Part shown: positions 17,047 to 26,660 of the stretch, piece by piece
How the letters are laid out: every line of letters begins with the position of its first letter
Position numbering within the stretch: the first letter of the stretch is position 1
From: Massilia sp. BJB1822
Lineage (GTDB): Bacteria; Pseudomonadota; Gammaproteobacteria; Burkholderiales; Burkholderiaceae_D
Assembly (NCBI RefSeq): GCF_013369485.1
Contig: NZ_JABWEB010000013.1
Span: 1-64,000, forward strand
Length of the DNA: 64,000 nt
Direction of reading: 5' to 3'
Position numbers and translations under genes: made by a program
The notes under the pieces: model-generated
Told to the model about the DNA's origin: nothing
The model's input: the letters and a program-made list of their open reading frames with translations, nothing else
Databases searched by the model: none

Positions 17047-17958
17047 ATGAGCAGCACGAAATGGCAAGGCGTATTCCCCGCAGTGACCACCAAGTTCAAG
17101 CCGAACGAGGATCTGGACCATGCCGAAATGGCGAAGCATTTCGAGTTCATGATCGCCAATGGCGTGCATGGTCTGGTCACTTGCGGCTCGCTGGGCGAAG
17201 CCAGCACCCTGTCGCTGGAAGAAAAGCTGGAAGTGACCAAGGTCGCCATCGAAGTGGCGAACGGCCGCGTGCCGGTGCTGGCGAATGTGAGCGAAACCCG
17301 CACCACCAATGCCTGCCGTTTCGTGGAACAGGCTGCAGCCATGGGCGTGCAAGGCTTTATGGTAATGCCGTCGGTGCTGTATGCCGCCGATGCACGCGAA
17401 GCAAAGGACAATCTGCGCACCATCGCCAAAGCCGCCCAGCTGCCCATCATGGTGTACAACAATCCCGTGTCCTACAAGGTCGACCTGACGCCGGAAGACT
17501 TCAAGGATCTGGCCGACTGCGAGCAGATCGTCGCCATCAAGGAATCGACCGACAATATCCGCCGCATCACCGACCTGCGCAACGCGGTCGGCGAGCGCTA
17601 TCAGCTCTTCATGGGCGTGGACGATCTGTCCTTCGAGGCGCTGGCAGTGGGCGCGGATGGTCTGCTGGCCGGTCTGGTGGTGGCCTTCCCGGCCGAAACC
17701 GTGGCGCTGTACAAGCTGGCCAAGGCCAAGCGCTGGGATGAAGCTCTCAAGCTGTATCAATGGTTCATGCCCCTGCTGCACCTGGACGTATCGGCCAAGC
17801 TGGTACAGAACCTGAAGCTGGTAGAAAGCATGGCCGGCGTCGGCAACGAATATGTGCGCCGCCCGCGCCAGCCGCTGCAAGGCGCGGAACGCGAAAAGGT
17901 GGTGGGCATCGTCAAGCAGGCGCTGGTGAACCGTCCTGACCTGAGCAAGCTGTTCTAA
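17047..17958 (+). CDS. lhpC: 1-pyrroline-4-hydroxy-2-carboxylate deaminase (DapA superfamily)
   Basis: Class I aldolase-fold enzyme of 303 residues. The Schiff-base lysine is K165 (IVAIKEST) and the partner tyrosine is Y137 (VYNNP). By context it deaminates and dehydrates the dehydrogenase product to alpha-ketoglutarate semialdehyde. CAAGGAG precedes the ATG, 14 bases after the previous stop. The next pathway enzyme, a semialdehyde dehydrogenase giving alpha-ketoglutarate, is not in the window. Other DapA-family functions cannot be excluded from sequence, but the operon makes this assignment strong. Confidence 0.87.
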   Translation: MSSTKWQGVFPAVTTKFKPNEDLDHAEMAKHFEFMIANGVHGLVTCGSLGEASTLSLEEKLEVTKVAIEVANGRVPVLANVSETRTTNACRFVEQAAAMGVQGFMVMPSVLYAADAREAKDNLRTIAKAAQLPIMVYNNPVSYKVDLTPEDFKDLADCEQIVAIKESTDNIRRITDLRNAVGERYQLFMGVDDLSFEALAVGADGLLAGLVVAFPAETVALYKLAKAKRWDEALKLYQWFMPLLHLDVSAKLVQNLKLVESMAGVGNEYVRRPRQPLQGAEREKVVGIVKQALVNRPDLSKLF

Positions 17959-17994
17959 GCAGCCCCCGCAGCGCGGCGGCTGGCCCGACTAACA

Positions 17995-18024
17995 CTCCCG
18001 AATCGTCTGCGGACGATCCGGGAG
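17995..18024. terminator. Hairpin between convergent operons
   Basis: Arms CTCCCGAATCGTC and GACGATCCGGGAG (12 of 13 pairs) with a TGCG loop, lying between the hydroxyproline operon and the convergent RTX gene. No long T tract follows on either strand, so it may be a weak bidirectional terminator or an mRNA-end stabiliser. Confidence 0.5.
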
Positions 18025-18038
18025 CTGAACTTAGTCTA

Positions 18039-21000
18039 TCAAACCAGCCACAGACCCTGGCCGGCTTGCTGCGCCTGGATCACGGCATCCTGCGCGATCC
18101 AGCTGCCCACCAGTTCGGCGCGGCTGTGGGTGCCCAGATAGTTCACCCACGCCGCTTCGCCACCGGCCGCGTCGGCGGCCAGGCCGCTGTTGGCGTACAG
18201 CGCATGCACGAAGGCTGCGTTATCCAGCTTGCCGTACAGCTTCTGGAATTCGGCCGAAGCGGTGAAGCCGTTAATCATCTGCTGGCTGCTCGATTGCGAT
18301 GCCAGCCACCAGTTGATGCCGCCCACGTCTGCCGCGCGGTCGAACACGGCCTGGTACAGCAGGCCTGCCGTTTTCAAACGGCCCGCGTCGGCTTGCGTGA
18401 AGGCCAGGCTGATGGCGCCGTCGCTGAATTCCGCCTGCTCGATGCTGCTCAAGGTGTCGACGTCGGCATTGGCCTTGTCGGCCACCTTAATCTGGCCATC
18501 GGCGCCCAGCAGGATCTTGTAATCGGCCTGCTTGCCGGAGTAGACGGCGGTGTCCTTGCCGTCGCCGCCGACCAGCACATCGCTGCCAGCACCGCCGTCC
18601 AGACGGTCATCGCCGCTGCCGTTGATCCAACCCGATTCCTTGTCCAGCGTGACCTTGGCGAAGACGCCATCCTTCGCTTGCAGCTTGCGGTGCTCGTCGC
18701 TCAGGGCAAAGCCCAGCATCACGTTGTCGCGGCTGGCCTTGACACCATTTGTGCCGGTCAGCGCCTTGAGCCAGAAGTCGAAACCGCCCTGGTCCGGTTC
18801 TCGGCCCAGCACCTGCTGATACAGCTTGGTCAGGAAAGCCTTGTCGTCCAGCTTATCCATCCCTACAGCCCATTCCTTCGACGCGGTGAAGGACTTCGCC
18901 ACGCTGGCCAGTGATTCACCAGTACCACTGTAGAAGTTCAAGCCGCCGATATCGGCAGCGCGGCCAAAGGCGGCGTGGTAGAGCAGACCCAGATCGACCA
19001 GCTTGTCCTTGCCGGCATTGAGGAAGGCCAGGTCGGGCAGCTTGTTCAATTCCGTCACTTGCACAGTTTCGTTCTGGCCTGGCGCGAACATGGCCTGATC
19101 GTGGGTCGCCACGATCTCGCCTTTCGCATTCACGCTGAAGCTCCATGTGCCTTGGTCACTGCGGCCGCCTTGCAGCACATCGTTGCCGGTGCCGCCGATC
19201 AAGGTATCGTTGCCGATGCCGCCGGCCAGGAAGTCGTTATCGGCGCCGCCATCGAGGATGTCATTGCCACCTGCACTGCCCAGGATATCGTTGCCGCCGC
19301 CGCCTTTGAGCACATCATCATCAGCGCCCAGGAAGATATTCTGGCTGGCGCTGTCGCCCACCACATAGTTGCGGCCATCGCCGCCGCGCAGCGTCGCCTC
19401 GCCCACCACGGCGGCGAAATCCACGTTGTTCAGCTGCAGTACAGCGCCTTTGGCCAGCTGGCTGGTGTCGATCACCAGGCCAATGGCAGTACTGTTCACG
19501 CCACCGCCCGCTGGCGTGGTGGAGCTGCCGCTGATCAGGATCGGCTGCTTGATATCGCTGCCATTCACCAGGCTTGGGGTGATGGTTTTGCTCAGCACCG
19601 TCACGTCCTTGCCCAGACCGTCGAGGAAGCTGGTGCCCTGGCCTTTCAGGTCCTTTTGCGTAGCCGAGGCGGCATCGGTTTTCTGTTCGATGCGGCGGAT
19701 CAGGTCCAGCAAGGCCTTATCCTTGCTCAGCAGCGTGGTCGAACCTTCCGCACCAAGACCCGCACCAACCGGCAGGCTGACGGTAAGCTTGGCTTCGCGG
19801 CCGCCGCTGGCGACATCCAGCGCGATATCGGCCAGGCCTTTGTTCGGCGTTTTGCCATCGTCCTGACGGTTGGCCGTCACGGTCGGCACGGTCACGGTGG
19901 AGCTGGTGGTGCCGGTTACCGGATCGGCCTTGGTGGTTTTGGTCACTGGAACGCCATCGACCATCACCGGCGGCGTGACCGGAGTCGGTGGCACAGGCAC
20001 CGTTTTAGTATCGATCGTGTAGCCGACCGCGACTGGATCGCCGCCAGCCGTGCCACCCATATCCTTCACATCGCTCATCTTCAAGGTGATCTTGCCATCC
20101 TTGAGCTGGAAGTTGTCATCCGGGGTGAAAGTAGCTTCCCAGATTTTGCCGTCAATGGATTTCAGATTCGACAGCTTGCCGCCCTCTGCCTTCAGACTCT
20201 CCAGCTTCAAAGTCTCCACTTTTTCCGAGAACGTGATGGTGAGCTTGGCCGTTTCGCCCTTGGTCAAGGCGCTATCGCTCAAGGTGACGCTTGCGCTAGG
20301 CGCGACGGCCGTGGCGATCACATGCGCTTCCTTGCTGGTCTGGCCTGCGCGGTCGCCAACAAAGGTCGCCAGCGTGAAACCGGTGTCGATACCACCCGCA
20401 TTCCCCGCCTGGTTTTCGGTCGGAGTGAAGAGGAGCGCGCGCAGCTTGGCCTGCACATCGGCAACCGTATCGCCTTCCACAAAATGCTGGCCTGGGCTGC
20501 CTTTGATATCTTTGCCGGACAAGCTGCCGTTCTTCGAATCGAACTGAATTTCGACCTTGAACTTGCCTTTCTCCTCGCTTTTGAGCTCTACCTCCTTGAA
20601 AGGATTGACCGCGGTCGTATCCTTGGTTTTCAAGGCAGGAAGCAGGCCGCTCAGCTCAACCGCCTTCTTGCCAACGCTGAAAGTGGCGAGCTTCTCGTTT
20701 ACTTTTACCGTGTTACCCAATACGTCACTGAAGCCGCTTGGCAAAGTGACTACGGTGTATTCGCCGATATCCGAGTCGTCCCAGGCATTGCCAGGAGCTT
20801 GGAATCCCAGGACGGCCTCCACGCTATTGCCGCTGGCGTTGTACTGCGACTGCTTGGCAAGCGGCAGATATCTGCCATGGTTGTCCTTCATGCCGAAGAG
20901 GTTGGATACCGAGGTAGGCTTCGCCAGTGCGTTGAGGCTGTCACTGACTTTGACACGCACATAGATCAATTGGTCGCCGGCGACCGGTTGCGCCTCCAGC

Positions 21001-22784
21001 GTGGCGCTCACGACCACCGGTCCTTCCTGATCGACCTCGAACGTGCCCTTATCCAGTTCGGCGGTATTGCCCGCCTTGTCCGAGACGCGCACGATGTAGT
21101 CGCCGCCATGCTCAGGCACTTTGATGTCCTTGATCTGCCATGAGCCGGGCTTGGCGCCGGCCACGCCCTTGATCCATGTCTTGCCATTGTCCAGGGATAT
21201 CTCGCAAGACTCTTCCCCCGGCACGCTATTGCTTGCCACGATATTGAACTGGGCCTTGGTACCAAGATAAAGCTTGCCATCCACCGTCAGGCTGGAGGCT
21301 GGGTCGAAAGAGGCCTGCTCTTTGTTCCACACCGGCGCCTTGCTGAGAAGCTGGTAGTCCTGGACGATCTCGTCGCCGGCCACGCCATCGATCTCAAACT
21401 TGAATTTCAGCGCGCCCTTGCCTTCATTGAGCTCCACCTCATCCCACGTCAGTTGCAGGCCATTGACCTTGTCGCTGATGTTCTTCCATTCCCCATCCAC
21501 CAGGGCCAGCAGCTTGCCGTTCTCCGGCAGCGCGTCGCTGAGCGAAGCCGTGACGGTCTGCTTGGCCTTATTGGTGATGAAGTCGGTGGGGCTGACGCCA
21601 CTGTCGTTGAGGAGCTTGACACTCTCCAGCACGAGCTTGCGCTTGATCGTGAGGTTCAGCGAGTCGCTGAGTGCGCTTTGCAAATTGCCGCTGGCCGAGG
21701 TGGTCTGGGCGTAGACTTTGTAGTCGCCATCCGCCAACGTGCTGACATCAATATCCTTGACAGTCCAGCTGCCCTTATCGAAGGTAGCCTCGCCACTGGG
21801 ATCGGCGGCTTTGCCACTGAGATCGGGGGCGTCGTAGCTGCCGTTGTTATTGGCATCCACGAACACCCGCACTTTGCTGCTGGAGTCGGCCGCGGAACCT
21901 TTGCCGTTGAAGGTCAGGGTCTTGGCCGCCGTCACATTGTCGTCATTCTTGCTGCCGCTATCGCTGGCAGCATCCAGATCGAGAGCGGCGGGTTTGCTTG
22001 GCTTGACCTCCACCTTGACGGTGCGGCTGACCGTGCTCACGCCATCCGTCACCTCAACCACAAAGCTATCCTGGCCGGCAAATCCCGCTTTGGGTTGATA
22101 GGTCAATACTCCGCCCGGGCCGATATCCGCCTTGCCCGTGGCGGCGCTGGCATCACTGATCACGACGTCGCCATTGCCTGCACCGGTTTTCAGGCTCCAG
22201 GTCAGTTGCTGGTCCGCATTTGGATCGCTGACATGCAGCAGGGATGCAATGCTGATAGGGTCACTGCCCTGCTCAATATGCAGCACTTCATCATTGATAA
22301 ATTTGGGTGGACCGGATGTGATTTCATTAGCAAGGACGATATCGTCAAAATATACATTCCACATTGGTTGACCGGCGCTAGTTTGCGCCGTAATCGTCAC
22401 CTTCTCGCTCAAGAGGATTTTTTCCGACGGCAAACTCACGATACCGTCCACTTTGGAAAATGGAATGATGAATGTTTCTACACCCTGGCTGGTGTGAAGC
22501 TTGACCTCAAATTGCTCAATGGTGAAGCCACCGGCATATGCAAAGAAACTCTTCAAGGCAAATTTACACGGCTCGCCGCCATCCGGACGTGGCTCCCAAA
22601 GCGTCATGTCTCCGGCTCGCGCAAGCAGGGTCCAGCCTTGTTGCACCCCCAACTGAGCAATATTCGGATTGACCGAACTGTTGACTTTGATCGTGCCCTT
22701 GCTGAATGGCGATATATAGCCCTCGGAACCCTTCAGGGTATGAATTCCGTTAAAGTCCAGCGTCACGTCCTGCAAAATGCTCAT
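18039..22784 (-). CDS. Large RTX / DUF4214 secreted protein, 1581 residues
   Basis: No N-terminal signal peptide, in line with type I export. A lectin- or jelly-roll-like region may occupy the first 150 residues, followed by a cadherin/Ig-like domain (VSDPNADQQLTW... DSFVVEVTDGV), several bacterial Ig-like modules (DKAGNTAELDKGTFEVDQEG), a proline-rich linker near residue 945, then calcium-binding nonapeptides (GGGGNDIL, GGADNDFL, GGIGNDTL, GGTGNDVL) near 1150-1190. Two DUF4214 copies follow (LLYHAAFGRAADIGGLNFY and LLYQAVFDRAADVGGINWW), split by a second RTX patch (GSGDDRLDGGAGSDVLVGG). Likely a surface or released adhesin. No type I exporter genes lie nearby. Confidence 0.85.
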   Translation of the reverse strand: MSILQDVTLDFNGIHTLKGSEGYISPFSKGTIKVNSSVNPNIAQLGVQQGWTLLARAGDMTLWEPRPDGGEPCKFALKSFFAYAGGFTIEQFEVKLHTSQGVETFIIPFSKVDGIVSLPSEKILLSEKVTITAQTSAGQPMWNVYFDDIVLANEITSGPPKFINDEVLHIEQGSDPISIASLLHVSDPNADQQLTWSLKTGAGNGDVVISDASAATGKADIGPGGVLTYQPKAGFAGQDSFVVEVTDGVSTVSRTVKVEVKPSKPAALDLDAASDSGSKNDDNVTAAKTLTFNGKGSAADSSSKVRVFVDANNNGSYDAPDLSGKAADPSGEATFDKGSWTVKDIDVSTLADGDYKVYAQTTSASGNLQSALSDSLNLTIKRKLVLESVKLLNDSGVSPTDFITNKAKQTVTASLSDALPENGKLLALVDGEWKNISDKVNGLQLTWDEVELNEGKGALKFKFEIDGVAGDEIVQDYQLLSKAPVWNKEQASFDPASSLTVDGKLYLGTKAQFNIVASNSVPGEESCEISLDNGKTWIKGVAGAKPGSWQIKDIKVPEHGGDYIVRVSDKAGNTAELDKGTFEVDQEGPVVVSATLEAQPVAGDQLIYVRVKVSDSLNALAKPTSVSNLFGMKDNHGRYLPLAKQSQYNASGNSVEAVLGFQAPGNAWDDSDIGEYTVVTLPSGFSDVLGNTVKVNEKLATFSVGKKAVELSGLLPALKTKDTTAVNPFKEVELKSEEKGKFKVEIQFDSKNGSLSGKDIKGSPGQHFVEGDTVADVQAKLRALLFTPTENQAGNAGGIDTGFTLATFVGDRAGQTSKEAHVIATAVAPSASVTLSDSALTKGETAKLTITFSEKVETLKLESLKAEGGKLSNLKSIDGKIWEATFTPDDNFQLKDGKITLKMSDVKDMGGTAGGDPVAVGYTIDTKTVPVPPTPVTPPVMVDGVPVTKTTKADPVTGTTSSTVTVPTVTANRQDDGKTPNKGLADIALDVASGGREAKLTVSLPVGAGLGAEGSTTLLSKDKALLDLIRRIEQKTDAASATQKDLKGQGTSFLDGLGKDVTVLSKTITPSLVNGSDIKQPILISGSSTTPAGGGVNSTAIGLVIDTSQLAKGAVLQLNNVDFAAVVGEATLRGGDGRNYVVGDSASQNIFLGADDDVLKGGGGNDILGSAGGNDILDGGADNDFLAGGIGNDTLIGGTGNDVLQGGRSDQGTWSFSVNAKGEIVATHDQAMFAPGQNETVQVTELNKLPDLAFLNAGKDKLVDLGLLYHAAFGRAADIGGLNFYSGTGESLASVAKSFTASKEWAVGMDKLDDKAFLTKLYQQVLGREPDQGGFDFWLKALTGTNGVKASRDNVMLGFALSDEHRKLQAKDGVFAKVTLDKESGWINGSGDDRLDGGAGSDVLVGGDGKDTAVYSGKQADYKILLGADGQIKVADKANADVDTLSSIEQAEFSDGAISLAFTQADAGRLKTAGLLYQAVFDRAADVGGINWWLASQSSSQQMINGFTASAEFQKLYGKLDNAAFVHALYANSGLAADAAGGEAAWVNYLGTHSRAELVGSWIAQDAVIQAQQAGQGLWLV

Positions 22785-23043
22785 GCGTCTCTTCCGTTCA
22801 AGTTGAGGTTCAGCCTGCCAAGGCAGCAGCGGGCTCTTTAGGCGAAATCATCCGTAGCATTGGCCCTAAACGGGTATGTGTACAAATAATTACAAATTAA
22901 ATTTTGGCAATTATCATTTAATTTTAGCAATATGTATACCTGTTTAATACCAATTTTTCTGAAGATGAGTCAGCGGAATGGAGCATTGCATGCCGGCCGG
23001 CGAAAAACCGGCTAGGCAACGATTGACAGTAAAACTGGGGGCT
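22785..23043. other. AT-rich gap upstream of the RTX gene
   Basis: 259 bases between the LysR gene end and the RTX gene start. Bases 22880-22955 are strikingly A+T-rich compared with the surroundings. This is the expected place for the RTX promoter, and AT-richness suggests H-NS-like control. I could not pick a convincing -35/-10 pair. Confidence 0.4.
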
Positions 23044-23958
23044 TTAAGGACGGCTGCGCGTCCAGTAATCCGGTTGGGCGTAGACGGCTTTCAACTCGTC
23101 GATGAAGAAGCGGATCTTGGCGGGCAAATGGCGCTGCTGCAGGTAAACGGCCATGATGTCGTAGTCGGGCAAGGCGTAGTCGTCCAGCACCGTAATCAGG
23201 CTGCCCTCCGCCAGTTGCGCCTGAATCTCCCAGGTCGAGCGCCAAGCCAGGCCCAGACCCTCGCATGCCCAGCGGTGCAACAGCTCGCCGTCATTGCAGT
23301 CCAGATTCCCTTGCGCCTTCACCGTGATGGCCTTGCCGTTCTGCTGGAAGTACCAGCCGCGCTGCTGCCCGCCCTGCAGATTGAAGGCCAGGCAGTTGTG
23401 CTGGGCCAGGTCGTCCAGCGTGCGCGGAATGCCATGGCGCTCGAAGTATTCCGGCGTGCCGCACACCACGCGGCGATTGCTGGCCAGCTTGACCGCGACG
23501 AAGCTCGGGTCGATCACGCCGCCGATGCGGATGCCGAGGTCATAGCCTTCGCGCACCAAATCGATCACCTGATCGGTCAGATTGAAGGAGACCTGCACCT
23601 CGGGATTGGCGCGCAAAAATGCCGGCGCATGCGGCGCCACATGCTGCCGCCCGAACGAGGCGGGCGCCGACACGATCAGGTGGCCGGTGGCCTTGTGCCG
23701 CCCTTCCGAGATATTCCGTTCCGCCACATCAAAATCAGACAAGAGCTTGCGGCAATCTTCAAGGAAGACCGAGCCCTGTTCGGTCAGCGTCAGATGGCGC
23801 GTGGTGCGGTGCATCAGCTTCACGCCGAGGCGGCGTTCCAGCGCATCAATGCGGCGGCCCAGCATCACCGGCGTGATGTTCTGCACCAGCGCGGCGCGCG
23901 CCAGGCTGCCCTTCTCCACCACGGCCACGAAAGCCTCGATCTGTTTGAGCTTGTCCAT
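23044..23958 (-). CDS. LysR-family regulator divergent from gcl operon
   Basis: 304 residues. An N-terminal winged helix-turn-helix (MDKLKQIEAFVAVVEKGSLA, then MLGRRIDALERRLGVKLMHR) and a C-terminal periplasmic-binding-like effector domain. The gene is divergent from gcl across 123 bases, so it is the likely regulator of the glyoxylate operon. Its effector is not identifiable. Confidence 0.9.
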   Translation of the reverse strand: MDKLKQIEAFVAVVEKGSLARAALVQNITPVMLGRRIDALERRLGVKLMHRTTRHLTLTEQGSVFLEDCRKLLSDFDVAERNISEGRHKATGHLIVSAPASFGRQHVAPHAPAFLRANPEVQVSFNLTDQVIDLVREGYDLGIRIGGVIDPSFVAVKLASNRRVVCGTPEYFERHGIPRTLDDLAQHNCLAFNLQGGQQRGWYFQQNGKAITVKAQGNLDCNDGELLHRWACEGLGLAWRSTWEIQAQLAEGSLITVLDDYALPDYDIMAVYLQQRHLPAKIRFFIDELKAVYAQPDYWTRSRP

Positions 23959-24081
23959 GAATTCATTATTCCATACCTGGAGTATCGAATAAAACGATTT
24001 TTTGTCGTCTTATCACGGCTGGACAATGCCGATAGCATACAAAACATCAAGAAACGCAATTCACACAAACAGGAGATCGAT

Positions 24082-25824
24082 ATGGCAAAGATGACGGCGG
24101 CCGAAGCGGCTGTCCACGTTCTGGAAAAGGAAGGCGTTAGCGCGGCGTTCGGCGTGCCTGGCGCAGCCATCAATCCGCTGTACGCCGCGCTGAAAAAACA
24201 CAATAGCGTGCGCCACGTCCTGGCGCGCCATGTGGAAGGCGCTTCGCATATGGCTGAAGGCTATACCCGCGCCAAGGCGGGCAATATCGGCGTCTGCATC
24301 GGTACCTCCGGTCCGGCCGGCACGGACATGATCACCGGCCTGTATTCGGCCCAGGCGGATTCGATCCCCATCCTTTGCATCACCGGCCAAGCACCGCGCG
24401 CCCGCATGTTCAAGGAGGACTTCCAGGCCGTCGATATCGAATCCATCGCCAAGCCCGTCACCAAGTGGGCCGTGACGGTGCGCGAACCGGCCCAGGTGCC
24501 GCGCGTGTTCCAGCAGGCCTTCCACCTGATGCGCTCCGGCCGCCCCGGCCCCGTGCTGATCGACCTGCCCTTCGATGTGCAGGTGGCGCAAATCGAATTC
24601 GATCCCGACACCTATGAGCCGCTGCCGGTCTACAAGCCCGCCGCCAGCCGCGCCCAGATCGAGAAGGCGCTGGCCATGCTGAACGAGGCCGAGCATCCGC
24701 TGATCACGGCGGGCGGCGGCATTATCAACGCCGATGCTTCGCAACTGCTGGTGGAGTTCGCGGAAATCGTCAACGTGCCGGTGATTCCAACGCTGATGGG
24801 CTGGGGCAGCATTCCGGACGACCATCCGCTGATGGCGGGCATGGCGGGCCTGCAAACCAGCCACCGCTATGGCAACGCCACTGTGCTGGCCTCGGACTTC
24901 ATGCTGGGCATCGGCAACCGCTGGGCCAACCGCCATACCGGCTCGATTGAAGTGTTCACCCAGGACCGCACCTTCGTCCACGTCGATATCGAACCGACCC
25001 AGATTGGCCGCGTGTTCGGACCGGACTACGGCATCGTGTCGGACGCGGGCATCGCCCTGGCGCTGTTCGTTGAAGTGGCGCGCGAATGGAAGGCCCAGGG
25101 CAAGCTGCGCGACCGTAGCGGCTGGGTGCATCAGTGCCAGGAACGCAAACGCACCATGCTGCGCCGGACCGACTACGAAAACGTGCCGGTCAAGCCGCTG
25201 CGCGTGTACGAAGAGATGAACAAATTCTTCGGCCGCGATACGCGCTATATCTCCAGCATCGGCCTGTCTCAGATCGCAGCGGCGCAGTTCCTGCATGTCT
25301 ACCACCCGCGCCACTGGATCAACTGCGGCCAGGCCGGCCCGCTGGGCTGGACCATTCCAGCGGCGCTGGGCGTGCGTTCCTCCGATCCGCACGGCGACAT
25401 CGTGGCCGTGTCGGGCGACTACGATTTCCAGTTCCTGATCGAGGAGCTGGCCGTGGGCGCGCAATTCAAGCTGCCGTATATCCATGTGCTGGTGAATAAC
25501 TCCTATCTGGGCCTGATCCGCCAGGCCCAACGCAATTTCGATATCGACTACTGCGTGCAGCTCGCCTTCGAGAACGTCAACGCGCCGGAATTGAATGGCT
25601 ATGGCGTCGATCACGTCGCCGTGGTGGAAGGCCTGGGCTGCAAGGCGATCCGCGTCTTCAAGCCGGACGAGATCATTCCCGCCTTCGCGAAAGCGCGCGA
25701 GCTGATCAAGCAGTACAGCGTGCCGGTGGTGGTGGAAGTGATCCTGGAGCGCGTAACCAATATCGCCATGGGCACCGAGATCAACGCCATCAACGAATTC
25801 AACGACGTGCTGGACGTGGCCTGA
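24082..25824 (+). CDS. gcl: Glyoxylate carboligase (tartronate-semialdehyde synthase)
   Basis: ThDP- and FAD-dependent enzyme that condenses two glyoxylates to tartronate semialdehyde and CO2. It has 580 residues against about 590 in E. coli. The stretches ARHVEGASHMAEGYTRA, GTSGPAGTDMITGLYSAQAD and FKEDFQAVDIESIAKPV are nearly identical to known Gcl. The ThDP-binding part has GDYDFQFLIEELAVGAQ. The ATG at 24082 has AGGAG 7 bases upstream; the open frame upstream of it is only the antisense of the LysR gene. First gene of a five-gene operon. Confidence 0.97.
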   Translation: MAKMTAAEAAVHVLEKEGVSAAFGVPGAAINPLYAALKKHNSVRHVLARHVEGASHMAEGYTRAKAGNIGVCIGTSGPAGTDMITGLYSAQADSIPILCITGQAPRARMFKEDFQAVDIESIAKPVTKWAVTVREPAQVPRVFQQAFHLMRSGRPGPVLIDLPFDVQVAQIEFDPDTYEPLPVYKPAASRAQIEKALAMLNEAEHPLITAGGGIINADASQLLVEFAEIVNVPVIPTLMGWGSIPDDHPLMAGMAGLQTSHRYGNATVLASDFMLGIGNRWANRHTGSIEVFTQDRTFVHVDIEPTQIGRVFGPDYGIVSDAGIALALFVEVAREWKAQGKLRDRSGWVHQCQERKRTMLRRTDYENVPVKPLRVYEEMNKFFGRDTRYISSIGLSQIAAAQFLHVYHPRHWINCGQAGPLGWTIPAALGVRSSDPHGDIVAVSGDYDFQFLIEELAVGAQFKLPYIHVLVNNSYLGLIRQAQRNFDIDYCVQLAFENVNAPELNGYGVDHVAVVEGLGCKAIRVFKPDEIIPAFAKARELIKQYSVPVVVEVILERVTNIAMGTEINAINEFNDVLDVA

Positions 25825-25850
25825 GCGCCCGCCATCCAAGGAGACACGCT

Positions 25851-26630
25851 ATGCCGACATTCGCCGCCAATCTGACCATGCTGTTCAACGAGCTGCAATT
25901 CCTCGACCGCTTCGGCGCCGCCGCCAAGGCGGGTTTCACGGGCGTGGAATTCCTCTTTCCCTACGATTTCGAGCCGGAGCAGATCGCCGCCCAGCTGGAC
26001 AAGCACCAGCTGCAAATGGTCCTGCACAATCTGCCGGCCGGGAACTGGGCGGCGGGCGAACGCGGTATCGCCTGCCATCCGGGCCGGGTGCAGGAATTCC
26101 GCGATGGCGTGGAGCAAGCTATCCGCTACGCGAAGGCGCTGGGAACGCAGCGCATCAACTGCCTGGTTGGCATCCTGCCGCAGGGTATTGAACGCGCCGC
26201 AGCGCAGCAAGTCCTGGTACAGAACCTGAAATTCGCCGCCGAGCGCTTGAAGGAAGAAGGATTGCCGCTGCAGGTCGAGCCGATCAACACCTTCGACATT
26301 CCCGGCTTCTTCCTGTCCAACACGCGCCAGGCGCTGGAACTGATCGACGCCGTGGCTTCGGACAATCTCTTCCTGCAGTACGACATTTATCACATGCAGC
26401 GCATGGAGGGCGAGCTGGCGGCCACGATCAAAGCCAATCTGCACCTGATCCGCCATATCCAGCTGGCCGACAATCCGGGCCGCTTCGAACCCGGCACCGG
26501 CGAAATCAATTACCGCTACCTGCTCGCCCTGCTGGATGAAATCAAATACCAGGGCTGGGTGGGCTGCGAATACAAGCCGCGCAACGGCACGGTCGATGGT
26601 CTGGGCTGGCGCAGCGCCCTCGCCGCCTGA
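25851..26630 (+). CDS. hyi: Hydroxypyruvate isomerase
   Basis: 259 residues of a TIM-barrel isomerase interconverting hydroxypyruvate and tartronate semialdehyde. The N-terminus MPTFAANLTMLFNELQFLDR and the internal EPINTFDIPGFFL, QYDIYHMQRMEG and HIQLADNPGRFEPGTGEINY match Hyi. It follows gcl by 26 bases with AAGGAGA ahead of the ATG. Confidence 0.95.
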   Translation: MPTFAANLTMLFNELQFLDRFGAAAKAGFTGVEFLFPYDFEPEQIAAQLDKHQLQMVLHNLPAGNWAAGERGIACHPGRVQEFRDGVEQAIRYAKALGTQRINCLVGILPQGIERAAAQQVLVQNLKFAAERLKEEGLPLQVEPINTFDIPGFFLSNTRQALELIDAVASDNLFLQYDIYHMQRMEGELAATIKANLHLIRHIQLADNPGRFEPGTGEINYRYLLALLDEIKYQGWVGCEYKPRNGTVDGLGWRSALAA

Positions 26631-26660
26631 AGCAATCCAATAACACTCAAGGAGATCAAC

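Noticed and set aside
18975..21143. 722-codon open frame on the plus strand
   Set aside because: Antisense of the RTX gene; repeats in it merely mirror the RTX and Ig codons.
22978..24081. Long open frame joined upstream to gcl
   Set aside because: It runs antisense through the LysR gene; the Gcl protein begins cleanly at 24082 with AGGAG before it.
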